From assembly GCA_023384105.1 (NCBI GenBank), contig JAHDXR010000001.1, positions 1-64,000 on the forward strand: 64,000 bases of DNA, in the 5' to 3' direction. This DNA is from Hyphomonadaceae bacterium (GTDB lineage: Bacteria > Pseudomonadota > Alphaproteobacteria > Caulobacterales > Aquidulcibacteraceae). A program made the position numbers and the translations under genes. How positions within the stretch are numbered: the stretch's first letter is position 1; every line of letters begins with the position of its first letter. Below are positions 52,821 to 60,726 of the stretch, piece by piece. Under the pieces are notes generated by a model. The model was given only the letters and a program-made list of their open reading frames with translations. It was not told the DNA's origin and searched no databases.

Positions 52821-54074
52821 ATGACTTACGACGCCATGTGGACCTGGCTCCAGCTTTGGGGGCCGCGCATCGTGCTCGCCGTACTGATCCTAGTCGTTGC
52901 GCACTTCGCCGCGAAGGCGGTGAAGTGGGCGATCGCCAAGGGCGTCGACCGGATTCCGTTCCTGTCGCGCCGCGATGGCGCTGCGGGCGCAAAGCCCGCC
53001 GTCGATATCGGCGAACGCATCGGCGAGGTGGCGTACTGGCTGGTCTGGCTGCTGGGGCTCATGGCCGCCCTGGCGCAGCTCGGGCCATGGGCCGATCCGG
53101 TGGTGCGCCCGCTCAACGGCATGGTCGCGAACTTCTTCAACTACCTGCCGAACGTGGTGGGGGCGCTGCTGATCTTCGTCATCGGCTTCGCGCTGGCGAC
53201 GATCGTCCGGCGCATGGTCGAGGCGATGGTGGAGGCGGTGGAGCTGGATCGCCGGCTCGTCGACGCCGGCCTGACGCACACGCCGCGCGGGCCGGGCCTG
53301 TCGCGCCTGCTCGGCATCCTCGTCTTCACCCTGATCATCATCCCGGTGGCGATCGCGGCGCTCGAAGCCTTGCGCATCAGCGCCATCTCCGAGCCGGCGA
53401 CGGCGATGCTGCGCGAGATTCTGGAGACGATCCCGCGCGTGATCGGCGCGGCGCTCATCATCTTCATCGCGTATGTCGTCGGCCGCTGGATCATGACGCT
53501 GACCGAGGAAGGCCTGCGTTCGATCGGCTTCGACGACATCATCGCCTCGATCGCCAACGCCGAGCCGGTGCGGGTCGGCCGCGAGCGCATGGATCTGACG
53601 CGGGGCGTGGACACCATGGCCCGCTTCGGCGGCTTCCCTCCCTCGCGCATGATCGGTCTGGCCGTGCTGATCGGCATCGTGCTGTTCGCCGCGGTGGAGG
53701 CGGCGCGCCTGCTCGGCTTCTCGGCGATGGCGGTCATGCTGGGCGAAGTGCTGATGCTGGCGAGCCGGGTGCTGTTCGGCGCGGTGATCATCGCGCTCGG
53801 CATCCTGCTGGCGAACATCCTGGCCGCGGCGGCGCGGCGCGAGGGCAAGCCCTCGTCGGAGATTATCTCGACGCTGGTGCGCTGGGGCGTGATCGCGCTG
53901 GCGACGGCGGTGGGCCTGCGCTTCATGGGCCTCGCCAACGACATCATCGTGCTCGCTTTCGGCCTGATCCTGGGCGCGGTGGCGGTGGCGGTGGCGATCG
54001 CCTTCGGCGTCGGCGGGCGCGACGCGGCCAAGCGGCTGCTCGACCGCTGGTCGAACACGCCGCCCCCGGCCTGA
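52821..54074 (+). CDS. Conserved-TM-helix mechanosensitive channel-like protein
   Basis: A 417-aa protein with at least seven hydrophobic helices arranged as repeated pairs (LPNVVGALLIFVIGFALATI, IPRVIGAALIIFIAYVVGRW and LGILLANIL). This is the conserved TM helix (PF05552) architecture of MscS-superfamily proteins such as CmpX, which lack a typical cytoplasmic cage domain. Monocistronic, RBS GAGGGGAGGA, and a terminator follows. Confidence 0.82.
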   Translation: MTYDAMWTWLQLWGPRIVLAVLILVVAHFAAKAVKWAIAKGVDRIPFLSRRDGAAGAKPAVDIGERIGEVAYWLVWLLGLMAALAQLGPWADPVVRPLNGMVANFFNYLPNVVGALLIFVIGFALATIVRRMVEAMVEAVELDRRLVDAGLTHTPRGPGLSRLLGILVFTLIIIPVAIAALEALRISAISEPATAMLREILETIPRVIGAALIIFIAYVVGRWIMTLTEEGLRSIGFDDIIASIANAEPVRVGRERMDLTRGVDTMARFGGFPPSRMIGLAVLIGIVLFAAVEAARLLGFSAMAVMLGEVLMLASRVLFGAVIIALGILLANILAAAARREGKPSSEIISTLVRWGVIALATAVGLRFMGLANDIIVLAFGLILGAVAVAVAIAFGVGGRDAAKRLLDRWSNTPPPA

Positions 54075-54102
54075 GCCGCGCCGCCAACGGCCTGAAACGA
54101 TT

Positions 54103-54127
54103 GAGCCGCCGGAGTTCCCGGCGGCTC
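54103..54127 (+). terminator. Hairpin terminator before ahcY leader
   Basis: GAGCCGCCGG (54103-54112), loop AGTTC, CCGGCGGCTC (54118-54127), followed by TTGCC. A perfect 10-bp stem separating the channel gene from the ahcY transcript, although the T run is short. Confidence 0.7.
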
Positions 54128-54141
54128 TTGCCGTTGCGGCG

Positions 54142-54169
54142 TTTACAGCCCGCGCCCGGCTTTGCTAGA
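54142..54169 (+). promoter_or_regulatory. Candidate ahcY promoter
   Basis: TTTACA (54142-54147), 16 bp, GCTAGA (54164-54169). The predicted transcription start, 7-10 bp downstream, would fall at the first base of the riboswitch P1 stem, which supports the assignment. Confidence 0.5.
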
Positions 54170-54178
54170 AGCGCCGCG

Positions 54179-54262
54179 CCCGCCGAGGAGCGTTGCGACG
54201 GCCAGACTGCGTTCTGGGCCGCCAGGCTCGGCGGGCTTCCCGCTTAGGAAACGACGCTCGCG
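54179..54262 (+). promoter_or_regulatory. S-adenosylhomocysteine (SAH) riboswitch
   Basis: The conserved architecture of the ahcY-associated SAH riboswitch is visible. P1 is 54179-54187 with 54227-54235 (9 bp, all paired). P2 is 54199-54206 with 54213-54221 (8 bp, one bulge). The conserved core reads GAGGAGCGTTGCGACGG and GCCAGGCTCGG. The pseudoknot is GAGCGT (54188-54193) with ACGCTC (54254-54259). Its 3' strand lies 26 bp before the ahcY ATG, next to the GAAGGAGGG ribosome binding site. This class turns ahcY expression on when SAH accumulates. Confidence 0.92.
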
Positions 54263-54285
54263 AGCTTTCTGAAGGAGGGCGCGCG

Positions 54286-55683
54286 ATGAGCGCACAAGAT
54301 TATATCGTTAAGGACATTGGCCTCGCCGAGTGGGGCCGCAAGGAAATCGAGATCGCCGAAACCGAGATGCCGGGCCTGATGGCCGTGCGCAAGGAGTTCG
54401 GCCCGTCCCAGCCCCTGAAGGGCGCGCGCATCGCCGGCTCGCTGCACATGACGATCCAGACCGCGGTGCTGATCGAGACGCTGCAGGCGCTGGGCGCCGA
54501 AGTGCGCTGGGCTTCGTGCAACATCTTCTCGACCCAGGACCACGCCGCCGCCGCGATCGCGGCCAAGGGCACGCCGGTGTTCGCGGTGAAGGGCGAGACG
54601 CTGGAGGAGTACTGGGACTACGCGCACCGCATCTTCGAATGGCCGAACGGCCAGTACGCCAACATGATCCTCGACGATGGCGGCGACGCGACGCTGCTGT
54701 GCGTGCTCGGCCCGAAGGCGGAGAAGGACGCCGACTTCCTCGAGCATCACTCCAACGAAGAAGAGCAGGCGCTGTTCAAGACGATCAAGCGCTGCCTGAA
54801 GGAGAAGCCCGGTTTCTATGAGGCCATCCGCGCGTCGGTGAAGGGCGTCTCGGAAGAAACCACGACGGGCGTTCACCGCCTGTATCAGATGGCGCAGCGC
54901 GGCGAACTGCCGTTCCCGGCCATCAACGTCAACGACAGCGTCACCAAGTCGAAATTCGACAATCTCTACGGCTGCCGTGAATCGCTGGTCGACGCCATCC
55001 GCCGCGGCACCGACGTGATGCTCGCGGGCAAGGTCGCGGTCGTGTGCGGCTATGGCGACGTCGGCAAGGGCTCGGCCGCCAGCCTGCGCAACGGCGGCGC
55101 GCGCGTGCAAGTGACGGAAGTCGATCCGATCTGCGCGCTGCAGGCGGCGATGGAAGGCTATGAAGTCGTGACGATGGAGGACGCCGCGCCGCATGCGGAC
55201 ATCTTCGTCACCGCCACCGGCAACAAGGACGTCATCACCGTCGACCATATGCGGGCGATGAAGAACAACGCCATCGTTTGCAATATCGGCCACTTCGATT
55301 CGGAAATTCAGGTCGCCGGCCTGAAAAACTTCAAGTGGGACGAGATCAAGCCGCAGGTGCACCACGTCGAGTTCCCGGACGGAAAGAAGATCATCCTCTT
55401 GTCGGAAGGGCGCCTTGTGAACCTCGGCAACGCCACCGGCCATCCGAGCTTCGTCATGTCGGCCTCGTTCACGAACCAGACGCTCGCGCAGATCGAACTC
55501 TGGGCCAACGGCAAGACCTACGAGAACAAGGTTTACACGCTGCCGAAACATCTCGATGAGAAGGTGGCGATGCTGCACCTGGAGAAGCTCGGCGCGAAGT
55601 TGACGAAAATGTCGAAAGCGCAGGCCGACTACATTGGCGTAGCGGAAGCCGGTCCGTTCAAGCCGGATCACTACCGATACTAG
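54286..55683 (+). CDS. ahcY: S-adenosylhomocysteine hydrolase
   Basis: Hydrolyses SAH to adenosine and homocysteine, relieving product inhibition of methyltransferases. The 465-aa length, with the internal segment characteristic of proteobacterial SahH, is standard. NAD+-binding motif [16 protein letters not shown] near residue 255; substrate motifs [31 protein letters not shown] and [15 protein letters not shown]-terminal KPDHYRY. RBS GAAGGAGGG, with the SAH riboswitch in its leader. Confidence 0.98.
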   Translation: MSAQDYIVKDIGLAEWGRKEIEIAETEMPGLMAVRKEFGPSQPLKGARIAGSLHMTIQTAVLIETLQALGAEVRWASCNIFSTQDHAAAAIAAKGTPVFAVKGETLEEYWDYAHRIFEWPNGQYANMILDDGGDATLLCVLGPKAEKDADFLEHHSNEEEQALFKTIKRCLKEKPGFYEAIRASVKGVSEETTTGVHRLYQMAQRGELPFPAINVNDSVTKSKFDNLYGCRESLVDAIRRGTDVMLAGKVAVVCGYGDVGKGSAASLRNGGARVQVTEVDPICALQAAMEGYEVVTMEDAAPHADIFVTATGNKDVITVDHMRAMKNNAIVCNIGHFDSEIQVAGLKNFKWDEIKPQVHHVEFPDGKKIILLSEGRLVNLGNATGHPSFVMSASFTNQTLAQIELWANGKTYENKVYTLPKHLDEKVAMLHLEKLGAKLTKMSKAQADYIGVAEAGPFKPDHYRY

Positions 55684-55747
55684 TGGGGCATGCATCCGGG
55701 AGGCGCTCTACGCGCATCCCCGGGAGTATTCCAACTAGGGAGCTTTT

Positions 55748-56170
55748 ATGTTCATCGATATCCTGCTTACCGTCCACATCGTCGGCCTGATGATGGCGGC
55801 GGGCGGCGGCGGCGGCAGCGCGATCACCATGCGTGAAGCGGCCAAGCGTCCGCCTGAGCAAGCGGGCGTGCTCAAGACGCTGGGACCGGCCATGGCCAAT
55901 TTCTCGGCTGTCGGCCTCGGGCTGATGTGGTTCTCGGGCGTGGCGCTCGTGTTTGCGAAGTATGACGGCCTCGGCGCATTGCCGGCGCTGTTCTGGGTGA
56001 AGATGCTTTTCGTCACACTGCTTACGCTGCTCGCGTTTGCGACGTATCTCACCTACCGCCAAGTGAAGGCCGGAAACGTGGCCGCAGCGGCGCGCCTGCC
56101 GGTGCTCGGCCCGATGTCGGGCGTATCATCGCTCGTCGCCGTGATCTTCGCGGTGTTTGCGTTCCACTGA
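55748..56170 (+). CDS. Four-helix membrane protein
   Basis: A 140-aa integral membrane protein, preceded by TAGGGAGC. Four hydrophobic helices lie at about residues 4-24, 50-70, 80-102 and 118-138. His10 within the first helix (LTVHIVGLMMAAGGGG) could bind a ligand or cofactor, but no family is certain. It follows ahcY after a 64-bp spacer containing a GC-rich imperfect hairpin (CCGGGAGGCGC / GCGCATCCCCGGG), possibly a weak terminator. Confidence 0.7.
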   Translation: MFIDILLTVHIVGLMMAAGGGGGSAITMREAAKRPPEQAGVLKTLGPAMANFSAVGLGLMWFSGVALVFAKYDGLGALPALFWVKMLFVTLLTLLAFATYLTYRQVKAGNVAAAARLPVLGPMSGVSSLVAVIFAVFAFH

Positions 56171-56209
56171 GAACGGGCGCGGGCCGCCTGCGTGGCGGCC
56201 CGCGCTGGC

Positions 56210-56680
56210 TCAGTTCGTCGCGATCGGAATCCGCTTGGTCCTGGCTTTCGCGCCTTCGGCCTTCGGCATCGTGATCGTCAGCACGCCGTTCTTGAACGTC
56301 GCCTTGGCGCGTTCGTCGTCGACGACGGCGGGCAGCGTCAGGCTGCGCTCGAAACGGCCATAATAGCGCTCGCTGTACTGGCGTTCCTTGTCTTCGGTCT
56401 CGGCGCGCTTCTCGCCGCTGATCGTCAGCACGTTTTCATCGACGCGGATGTCGATGTCCTTGTCTTCAAGTCCGGCGAGTTCGGCGGTGACCTTCACGTC
56501 CTTGTCGGTCTCGGAGACTTCCACCGAAGGCCAGCCGAAGCCGGCGCCGTTTTCGCTGAACGGCGCGAGGCGCCAGCCGCTCAGCGTGTCTTCAAAGAGG
56601 CGGTTCATCTCCTGTTGCAGCGCCAGAAACGGGCTTATGGCGCCGGGACGAGAGCGACGCCCCGGAACGAGGTTTGTCAT
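56210..56680 (-). CDS. Hsp20 / alpha-crystallin family small heat-shock protein
   Basis: A 156-aa chaperone with the alpha-crystallin domain (about residues 45-140): PSVEVSETDKDVKVTAELAG, LTISGEKRAE, FERSLTLP and the A-x-x-x-N-G-V-L motif in ATFKNGVLTITMPK. The C-terminal IxI-type motif is KRIPIATN. Such proteins hold unfolding proteins under heat. The ATG at 56680 follows AGGAG; an RpoH-type promoter lies 64-91 bp upstream. Confidence 0.94.
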   Translation of the reverse strand: MTNLVPGRRSRPGAISPFLALQQEMNRLFEDTLSGWRLAPFSENGAGFGWPSVEVSETDKDVKVTAELAGLEDKDIDIRVDENVLTISGEKRAETEDKERQYSERYYGRFERSLTLPAVVDDERAKATFKNGVLTITMPKAEGAKARTKRIPIATN

Positions 56681-56743
56681 CTCATGCTCCTGCTTGAACG
56701 CTTGGAGGCGGCGCGCGCGGCAGGCGGCGCCGACCCAAGAACG

Positions 56744-56771
56744 ACATAGGCTGGGGCGCCCGGCGTTCAAC
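56744..56771 (-). promoter_or_regulatory. RpoH (sigma-32) promoter of hsp20
   Basis: Minus strand: GTTG (56771-56768), 17 bp, CCTATGT (56750-56744). The alphaproteobacterial RpoH consensus is CTTG-N17/18-CYTATNT, so one base differs. Its position directly upstream of a heat-shock gene makes the call credible. Confidence 0.65.
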
Positions 56772-56873
56772 ACATTGCGCCGGATCAATCGCGGCGGCGC
56801 GGGGCGGCTTCGCCGCATTGCGCGCACCGCGCCTGAAGGGCATGTAGTGCGCCCAACAGGAGGGGCGCGCGCA

Positions 56874-57569
56874 ATGCTGGTCAGGGCGACACGGACCGCA
56901 TCGGCGCTGACGCTGCGTGCGCTGTTCTACGGCGCGCTGTTTGTGTTCGTCGTCGTCGTTCACCTCGCCATCACCGGCGCGCTGCGCGAACTCGGCTGGA
57001 ACAGCGGCATGGCGCTTACCGCTTCGGGCGCGGCGGTGCTGGCGCTCGTGCTGGTGCTGGTGAACCTCGCCGACTGGATCCGCGGCTGGATCTCGGAGCG
57101 GCGCGAGATGCAGCGCGTGCGGCTGCGTCTGCCGTCGGGGCCGTGCTGCGTCGTCTGGCGCGCGCCCGAGGCGCCGGAGCGGGAAGAGCAAAACGAAGGC
57201 GGCATGCCGTGGGAGCCGGCCGGCCCGATCCGCGCCCGCTATCCGAAGGCGGCGCGCCGGCTGGGCGTCGAGGGCGTGGCGATCGTCGAGTTCGAAGTCA
57301 GCGCCGAGGGCAAGGCCAAGAACATCAACTGCGTCGACGCCTGGCCCTCGGACGTCTTCTACACCGCGGCGAAGGAAGCGCTGCTGCTAACCCGGTTCCA
57401 GCCCAAGTACGACGCGCACGTCCGCTTCGGCGCCAGCTATAAGATGCCGTTCGTGTTCCGCATCGAGGGCTCGACCAAGCTCAAGGATCGCGGCCGCCGG
57501 GCGCGCCGATATAATCCCACGCTGCACAAAGCGTTCGAGGCTGTGGGCAAGCTGCGCTCGGGCGGCTGA
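56874..57569 (+). CDS. TonB C-terminal domain protein (energy-transducer-like)
   Basis: A 231-aa protein with two N-terminal hydrophobic helices (about residues 15-36 and 47-68), a linker, and a TonB C-terminal domain (about 115-200: RYPKAARRLGVEGVAIVEFE, NCVDAWPSDVFYTAAKEALL, TRFQPKY). TonB proper has one anchor and a long Pro-rich spacer; this one has two helices and a short spacer, so it may not span the periplasm and could be a regulatory variant. RBS AGGAGGGG. No ExbBD genes nearby. Confidence 0.82.
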   Translation: MLVRATRTASALTLRALFYGALFVFVVVVHLAITGALRELGWNSGMALTASGAAVLALVLVLVNLADWIRGWISERREMQRVRLRLPSGPCCVVWRAPEAPEREEQNEGGMPWEPAGPIRARYPKAARRLGVEGVAIVEFEVSAEGKAKNINCVDAWPSDVFYTAAKEALLLTRFQPKYDAHVRFGASYKMPFVFRIEGSTKLKDRGRRARRYNPTLHKAFEAVGKLRSGG

Positions 57570-57598
57570 GTGCTGAAGGGCGCTACAATTGGCGACAG

Positions 57599-57631
57599 GC
57601 GGCTCCCGGTTTTGGCCTTGCCGGGAGCCGC
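57599..57631 (+). terminator. Hairpin after the TonB-like gene
   Basis: GCGGCTCCCGG (57599-57609), loop of 11 nt, CCGGGAGCCGC (57621-57631). Perfect 11-bp stem without a T tract, 30 bp after the stop codon. Confidence 0.65.
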
Positions 57632-57899
57632 GCTCAGGAGTTTACTCCTAGGGCACTCGAGTAGTCAGGGGCCTAACCGGGCTACCGAGCCTGCATTGGG
57701 CCGTGGGCTAGAGCTTGTCTCTTGGTCCACGGCTCTTCAGCCACGCTGCTCCAAAGATCAGAGCCGCCGTTAGGCACGTGACTAGCACGTTGGGGTCCAT
57801 CTGGGCGCTTCACCCCCTTTCTCGAATGACGACTCGGCGATTCACGAGTCGACAGTGCATGGTCTCAGCAGACTCATTCCGCAGTCAATATCTGTTAAC
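57632..57899. other. Lower-GC region without a recognised gene
   Basis: Small open frames exist here but none has a ribosome binding site or a recognisable product. Several short hairpins can be drawn: CCGTGG...CCACGG around 57701-57732, and GACTCG-N8-CGAGTC at 57831-57850. Base composition is less GC-rich than the flanking genes. It may encode a structured RNA; I recognise no known RNA family. Confidence 0.4.
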
Positions 57900-58200
57900 G
57901 TTTGCGCCGATCGCGCCCTGCTTTGCGAGATTGATCAATGATTTACCGATCGCGCCCTGTGGGTAGTTTATAAAAATGGGCGTTTATCCACCGCGTTACC
58001 CCCGGCTTATTCACACACTTATCCCCAAAGTTACCAAATGTTGTGGGGGCGAACGCCGGAGCCCTGCGCCTCCTGGAGCGAAACTTGGTGCGCGGCGTGG
58101 ATGCTTTTTGTCCGGATGACTGTTGCGTGTCGCCTGTTAACCTCTTGAAGTTTCGTAATTTAACCGCGCGTAAATCTATTTAAGCGCGTGTTAACGGTTC
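57900..58200. other. Origin-like region with DnaA boxes, direct repeat and CtrA box
   Basis: Features: direct repeat CCGATCGCGCCCTG at 57907-57920 and 57946-57959; three DnaA-box-like 9-mers within 44 bp, TTATCCACC (57984-57992), TTATTCACA (58007-58015, perfect TTATNCACA) and TTATCCCCA (58019-58027); AT-rich patches around 57880-57980 and 58150-58200; and CtrA-type sites at 58160-58195. This is the combination seen at Caulobacter oriC, but the flanking hemE landmark is absent, so the call is tentative. Confidence 0.4.
58160..58195 (+). promoter_or_regulatory. CtrA-type binding sites
   Basis: TTAA-GCGCGTG-TTAAC at 58180-58195 is a perfect TTAA-N7-TTAAC CtrA box. TTAA-N7-TAAA at 58160-58174 is a near match just upstream. 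They lie 106-141 bp before the start of the PAS-kinase gene and could control it or the origin-like region. Confidence 0.65.
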
Positions 58201-58300
58201 TGGTCAGCGCGCGGGGTGCAATCGCGCTCGCAACGCGGGACACTGCCCTTCGGGGTCCGGCGATTCGTTTCGCCGCTGCGATGGAATTAGGGGTCGGCAC

Positions 58301-60724
58301 TTGGACGGCGGATTGGCAAGCCTGCTCGTGGCAGCTGGCTCGGCGTCGATCGCGATCGCGGCGCTTCTGTGGGCGCTTCGCGTCACGGACGGCGCGCGCG
58401 GCGGCGTCGATGCGTGGAAGAAGCGCGCGCGCGAGCTGGAGGACAAGATCGCCTGGGCGGACGCCATCTTTGGCGCGCATCCGGGCGTGGTGCTGATCTG
58501 GGAAGACGTGCTGACCAATCCGGGCGAAGGCGACTGGGGGCGCCCGCGCATCTACGGCAGCCCGCTGGCGCTCGCGAGCCTGTTGCGCTTCTCAGACCAG
58601 GCGGTGGCGGCCGAGCCCGCCGTGCGCATCCTGCAGGGCCTTTCCATTTTCGACGCCACCGACGCGACCGGCGCCAACACGCGGCTTTCGCCGGCCGTTA
58701 CGCGCCTGCGCCGCGACGGCGCGGCGTTCTCGATCAAGATCTCGACGCCGGACGGCGTCTATGTCGAAGTCGACGGCCGCACCGCGGGTTCACGCGCGGT
58801 GGCGTGGATTCTCGACGCCAGCGTGCGCGGCGTCGAGGAAGGCGCCGCCGGCGGCCGCATCGGCAGCGGCGGCCACGAAGTCATCGCCCGCGATCCGGCG
58901 GCTTTCCTGGAGATGTGGAACGGCGCGCCGTTCATGGCGTGGCGCGTCAACGGCGCGATGAAGCTCGAATGGGCGAACCCGGAATACCTGGCCGCGCTCG
59001 AAGCCAAGACGCTCGACCAGGCGCTCGCGCGCAATCTGCAGCTCGACCAGGGCGCGGCGGAGCTTGCGCGCAAGGCGATCGAACTCGGCGAAGCGGTGGA
59101 GGAAACGCGCTCGGCCGTGGTCGGCGGCGAGCTGCGCACGCTGCGCATCCGCATGAGCCCGGTGGCGGGCGCCGCCGCCGGCATCGCCATCGACGTCACC
59201 GAAAGCGAAGCCGCGCGCGAACAGCTGGCCAGGCAGCAGCGCGCGCATGACGAAACGCTGAATCACCTGGCCGAAGGCATCGCCGTGTTCGATTCAGGCA
59301 AACGGCTCACGTTCTACAATCGCGCCTTCGAAGCGATGTGGGGCCTCGATCCGGCGTTCCTGGCGGACAAGCCGGTGCACGCCGCGTGGCTCGATCACTT
59401 GAAGGAGAAGCGCAAGCTGCCGGCGCACGCGAACTACGCCGAGTGGCGCGCGCGCGAACTCGCGCTCTACCAGGAGCACGACGCCCTGCCGGAGGATCTC
59501 TGGGTGCTGCCGGACGCCCGCATGCTGCGCGTGGCGCGCCAGCCGCACCCCAACGGCGGCATGCTGATGATCTTCTCCGACATCACCAACGAAGTCGCGC
59601 TGAAGAGCCAGTACGACGCGCTGGTGCAGACCCAGAAGGCCGCGCTCGACAAGCTGCACGAGGGCATCGTCGTGTTCGGCCTCGACGGGCGGCTGAAGCT
59701 CTCCAACGCCGCGTTCCAGGCGATGTGGAAGCTGGACGCCGCGCAGCTTGAGAACGATCTGCCGTTCGACAAGATGGTGGAGCTGTGCCAGCAGCTGTTC
59801 CACGACAAGGCGGAATGGGCGCGCGTGCGCGGGCGCATCACCGATCCCTCGCCGGAGGCGCGCACCGAGTATCGCGGCGAAATGCGCCGCAGCGACGAGA
59901 GCGTGCTGAAATTCCTCACCCGCCCGCTGCCCGACGGCGCGACCCTGGTCGCGTTCCAGGACATCACCGCCGACCGCCGCGTCGAGGACGCGCTGCGCGA
60001 GCGCGCCGAGGCGTTCGAGCAGGCCGACAAGCTCAAGGGCCAGTTCGTCGAGAACGTCTCCTACCAATTGCGCAATCCGCTGCAGGCGATCTACGGCAAC
60101 GCCGAGCTGCTGCAGGCGAAAGTGTTCGGCCCGCTCAACGACCGCCAGATCGAGCAGGTGGGCTCGATCATCGAGGCGTCGAGCAACCTTTCGAAGCTGA
60201 TCGACAACATCCTCGACGTGGCCATGGTCGAGGCCGGCAATGTCGCGCTCGATCTCGGGCCGGTGGACGTCTACGCCACCATCACCGAGAGCGTGCAGAT
60301 GGCCGCCTCGAAGGCGCGCGACACCGAAGTGCCGATCCGCGTGAAATGCGATCCCAATATCGGCGAGATCACCGCCGACCAGAAGCGCATCACCCAGGTG
60401 ATCGTGAACCTGCTCTCGAACGCGCTGCGGCACACCGAACGCGGCGACACCATCACCGTGTCGGCGGAGCGGCTGGACGGCGTGCTGCGCCTCACCGTGG
60501 CCGACACCGGCAAGGGCATGGCGTTCGACGCCCAGGCGCGCGCGTTCGACAGCTTCCAGTCCGGCGACCGCCGCGGCGCGGGGCTGGGCCTCGCGCTGGT
60601 GCGCTCGTTCGTGGAGATGCACGGCGGCTGGGTCGCGCTGCAGAGCGAGCCGGGCCGCGGCGTCACCGTGACCTGCCACCTGCCGGCCTCGGCGCCGGCG
60701 GTCGGCTCGCAGGAAGCGGCCTGA
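58301..60724 (+). CDS. PAS-domain sensor-kinase-like protein with Tyr at the H-box
   Basis: An 807-aa protein: an N-terminal hydrophobic helix (about residues 4-24), three PAS-like domains (about 200-330, 325-440 and 450-570; for example GIAVFDSGKRLTFYNRAFEA and GIVVFGLDGRLKLSNAAFQA), then a HisKA-like dimerisation helix and HATPase domain. The ATPase boxes are intact: VIVNLLSNALRHTERG (N), VADTGKGMA (G1), GAGLGLALVRSF (G2). The H-box reads FVENVSYQLRNPLQAI: Tyr588 (codon 60062) replaces the phospho-acceptor His. Start codon is TTG 58301 after AGGGG. Relatives beside ahcY are common in alphaproteobacteria. Confidence 0.88.
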   Translation: MDGGLASLLVAAGSASIAIAALLWALRVTDGARGGVDAWKKRARELEDKIAWADAIFGAHPGVVLIWEDVLTNPGEGDWGRPRIYGSPLALASLLRFSDQAVAAEPAVRILQGLSIFDATDATGANTRLSPAVTRLRRDGAAFSIKISTPDGVYVEVDGRTAGSRAVAWILDASVRGVEEGAAGGRIGSGGHEVIARDPAAFLEMWNGAPFMAWRVNGAMKLEWANPEYLAALEAKTLDQALARNLQLDQGAAELARKAIELGEAVEETRSAVVGGELRTLRIRMSPVAGAAAGIAIDVTESEAAREQLARQQRAHDETLNHLAEGIAVFDSGKRLTFYNRAFEAMWGLDPAFLADKPVHAAWLDHLKEKRKLPAHANYAEWRARELALYQEHDALPEDLWVLPDARMLRVARQPHPNGGMLMIFSDITNEVALKSQYDALVQTQKAALDKLHEGIVVFGLDGRLKLSNAAFQAMWKLDAAQLENDLPFDKMVELCQQLFHDKAEWARVRGRITDPSPEARTEYRGEMRRSDESVLKFLTRPLPDGATLVAFQDITADRRVEDALRERAEAFEQADKLKGQFVENVSYQLRNPLQAIYGNAELLQAKVFGPLNDRQIEQVGSIIEASSNLSKLIDNILDVAMVEAGNVALDLGPVDVYATITESVQMAASKARDTEVPIRVKCDPNIGEITADQKRITQVIVNLLSNALRHTERGDTITVSAERLDGVLRLTVADTGKGMAFDAQARAFDSFQSGDRRGAGLGLALVRSFVEMHGGWVALQSEPGRGVTVTCHLPASAPAVGSQEAA

Positions 60725-60726
60725 GG

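Noticed and set aside
57570-57966. Two short plus-strand frames in the gap after the TonB-like gene
   Set aside because: No ribosome binding sites, atypical composition and no recognisable product; they read through hairpins and the origin-like features.
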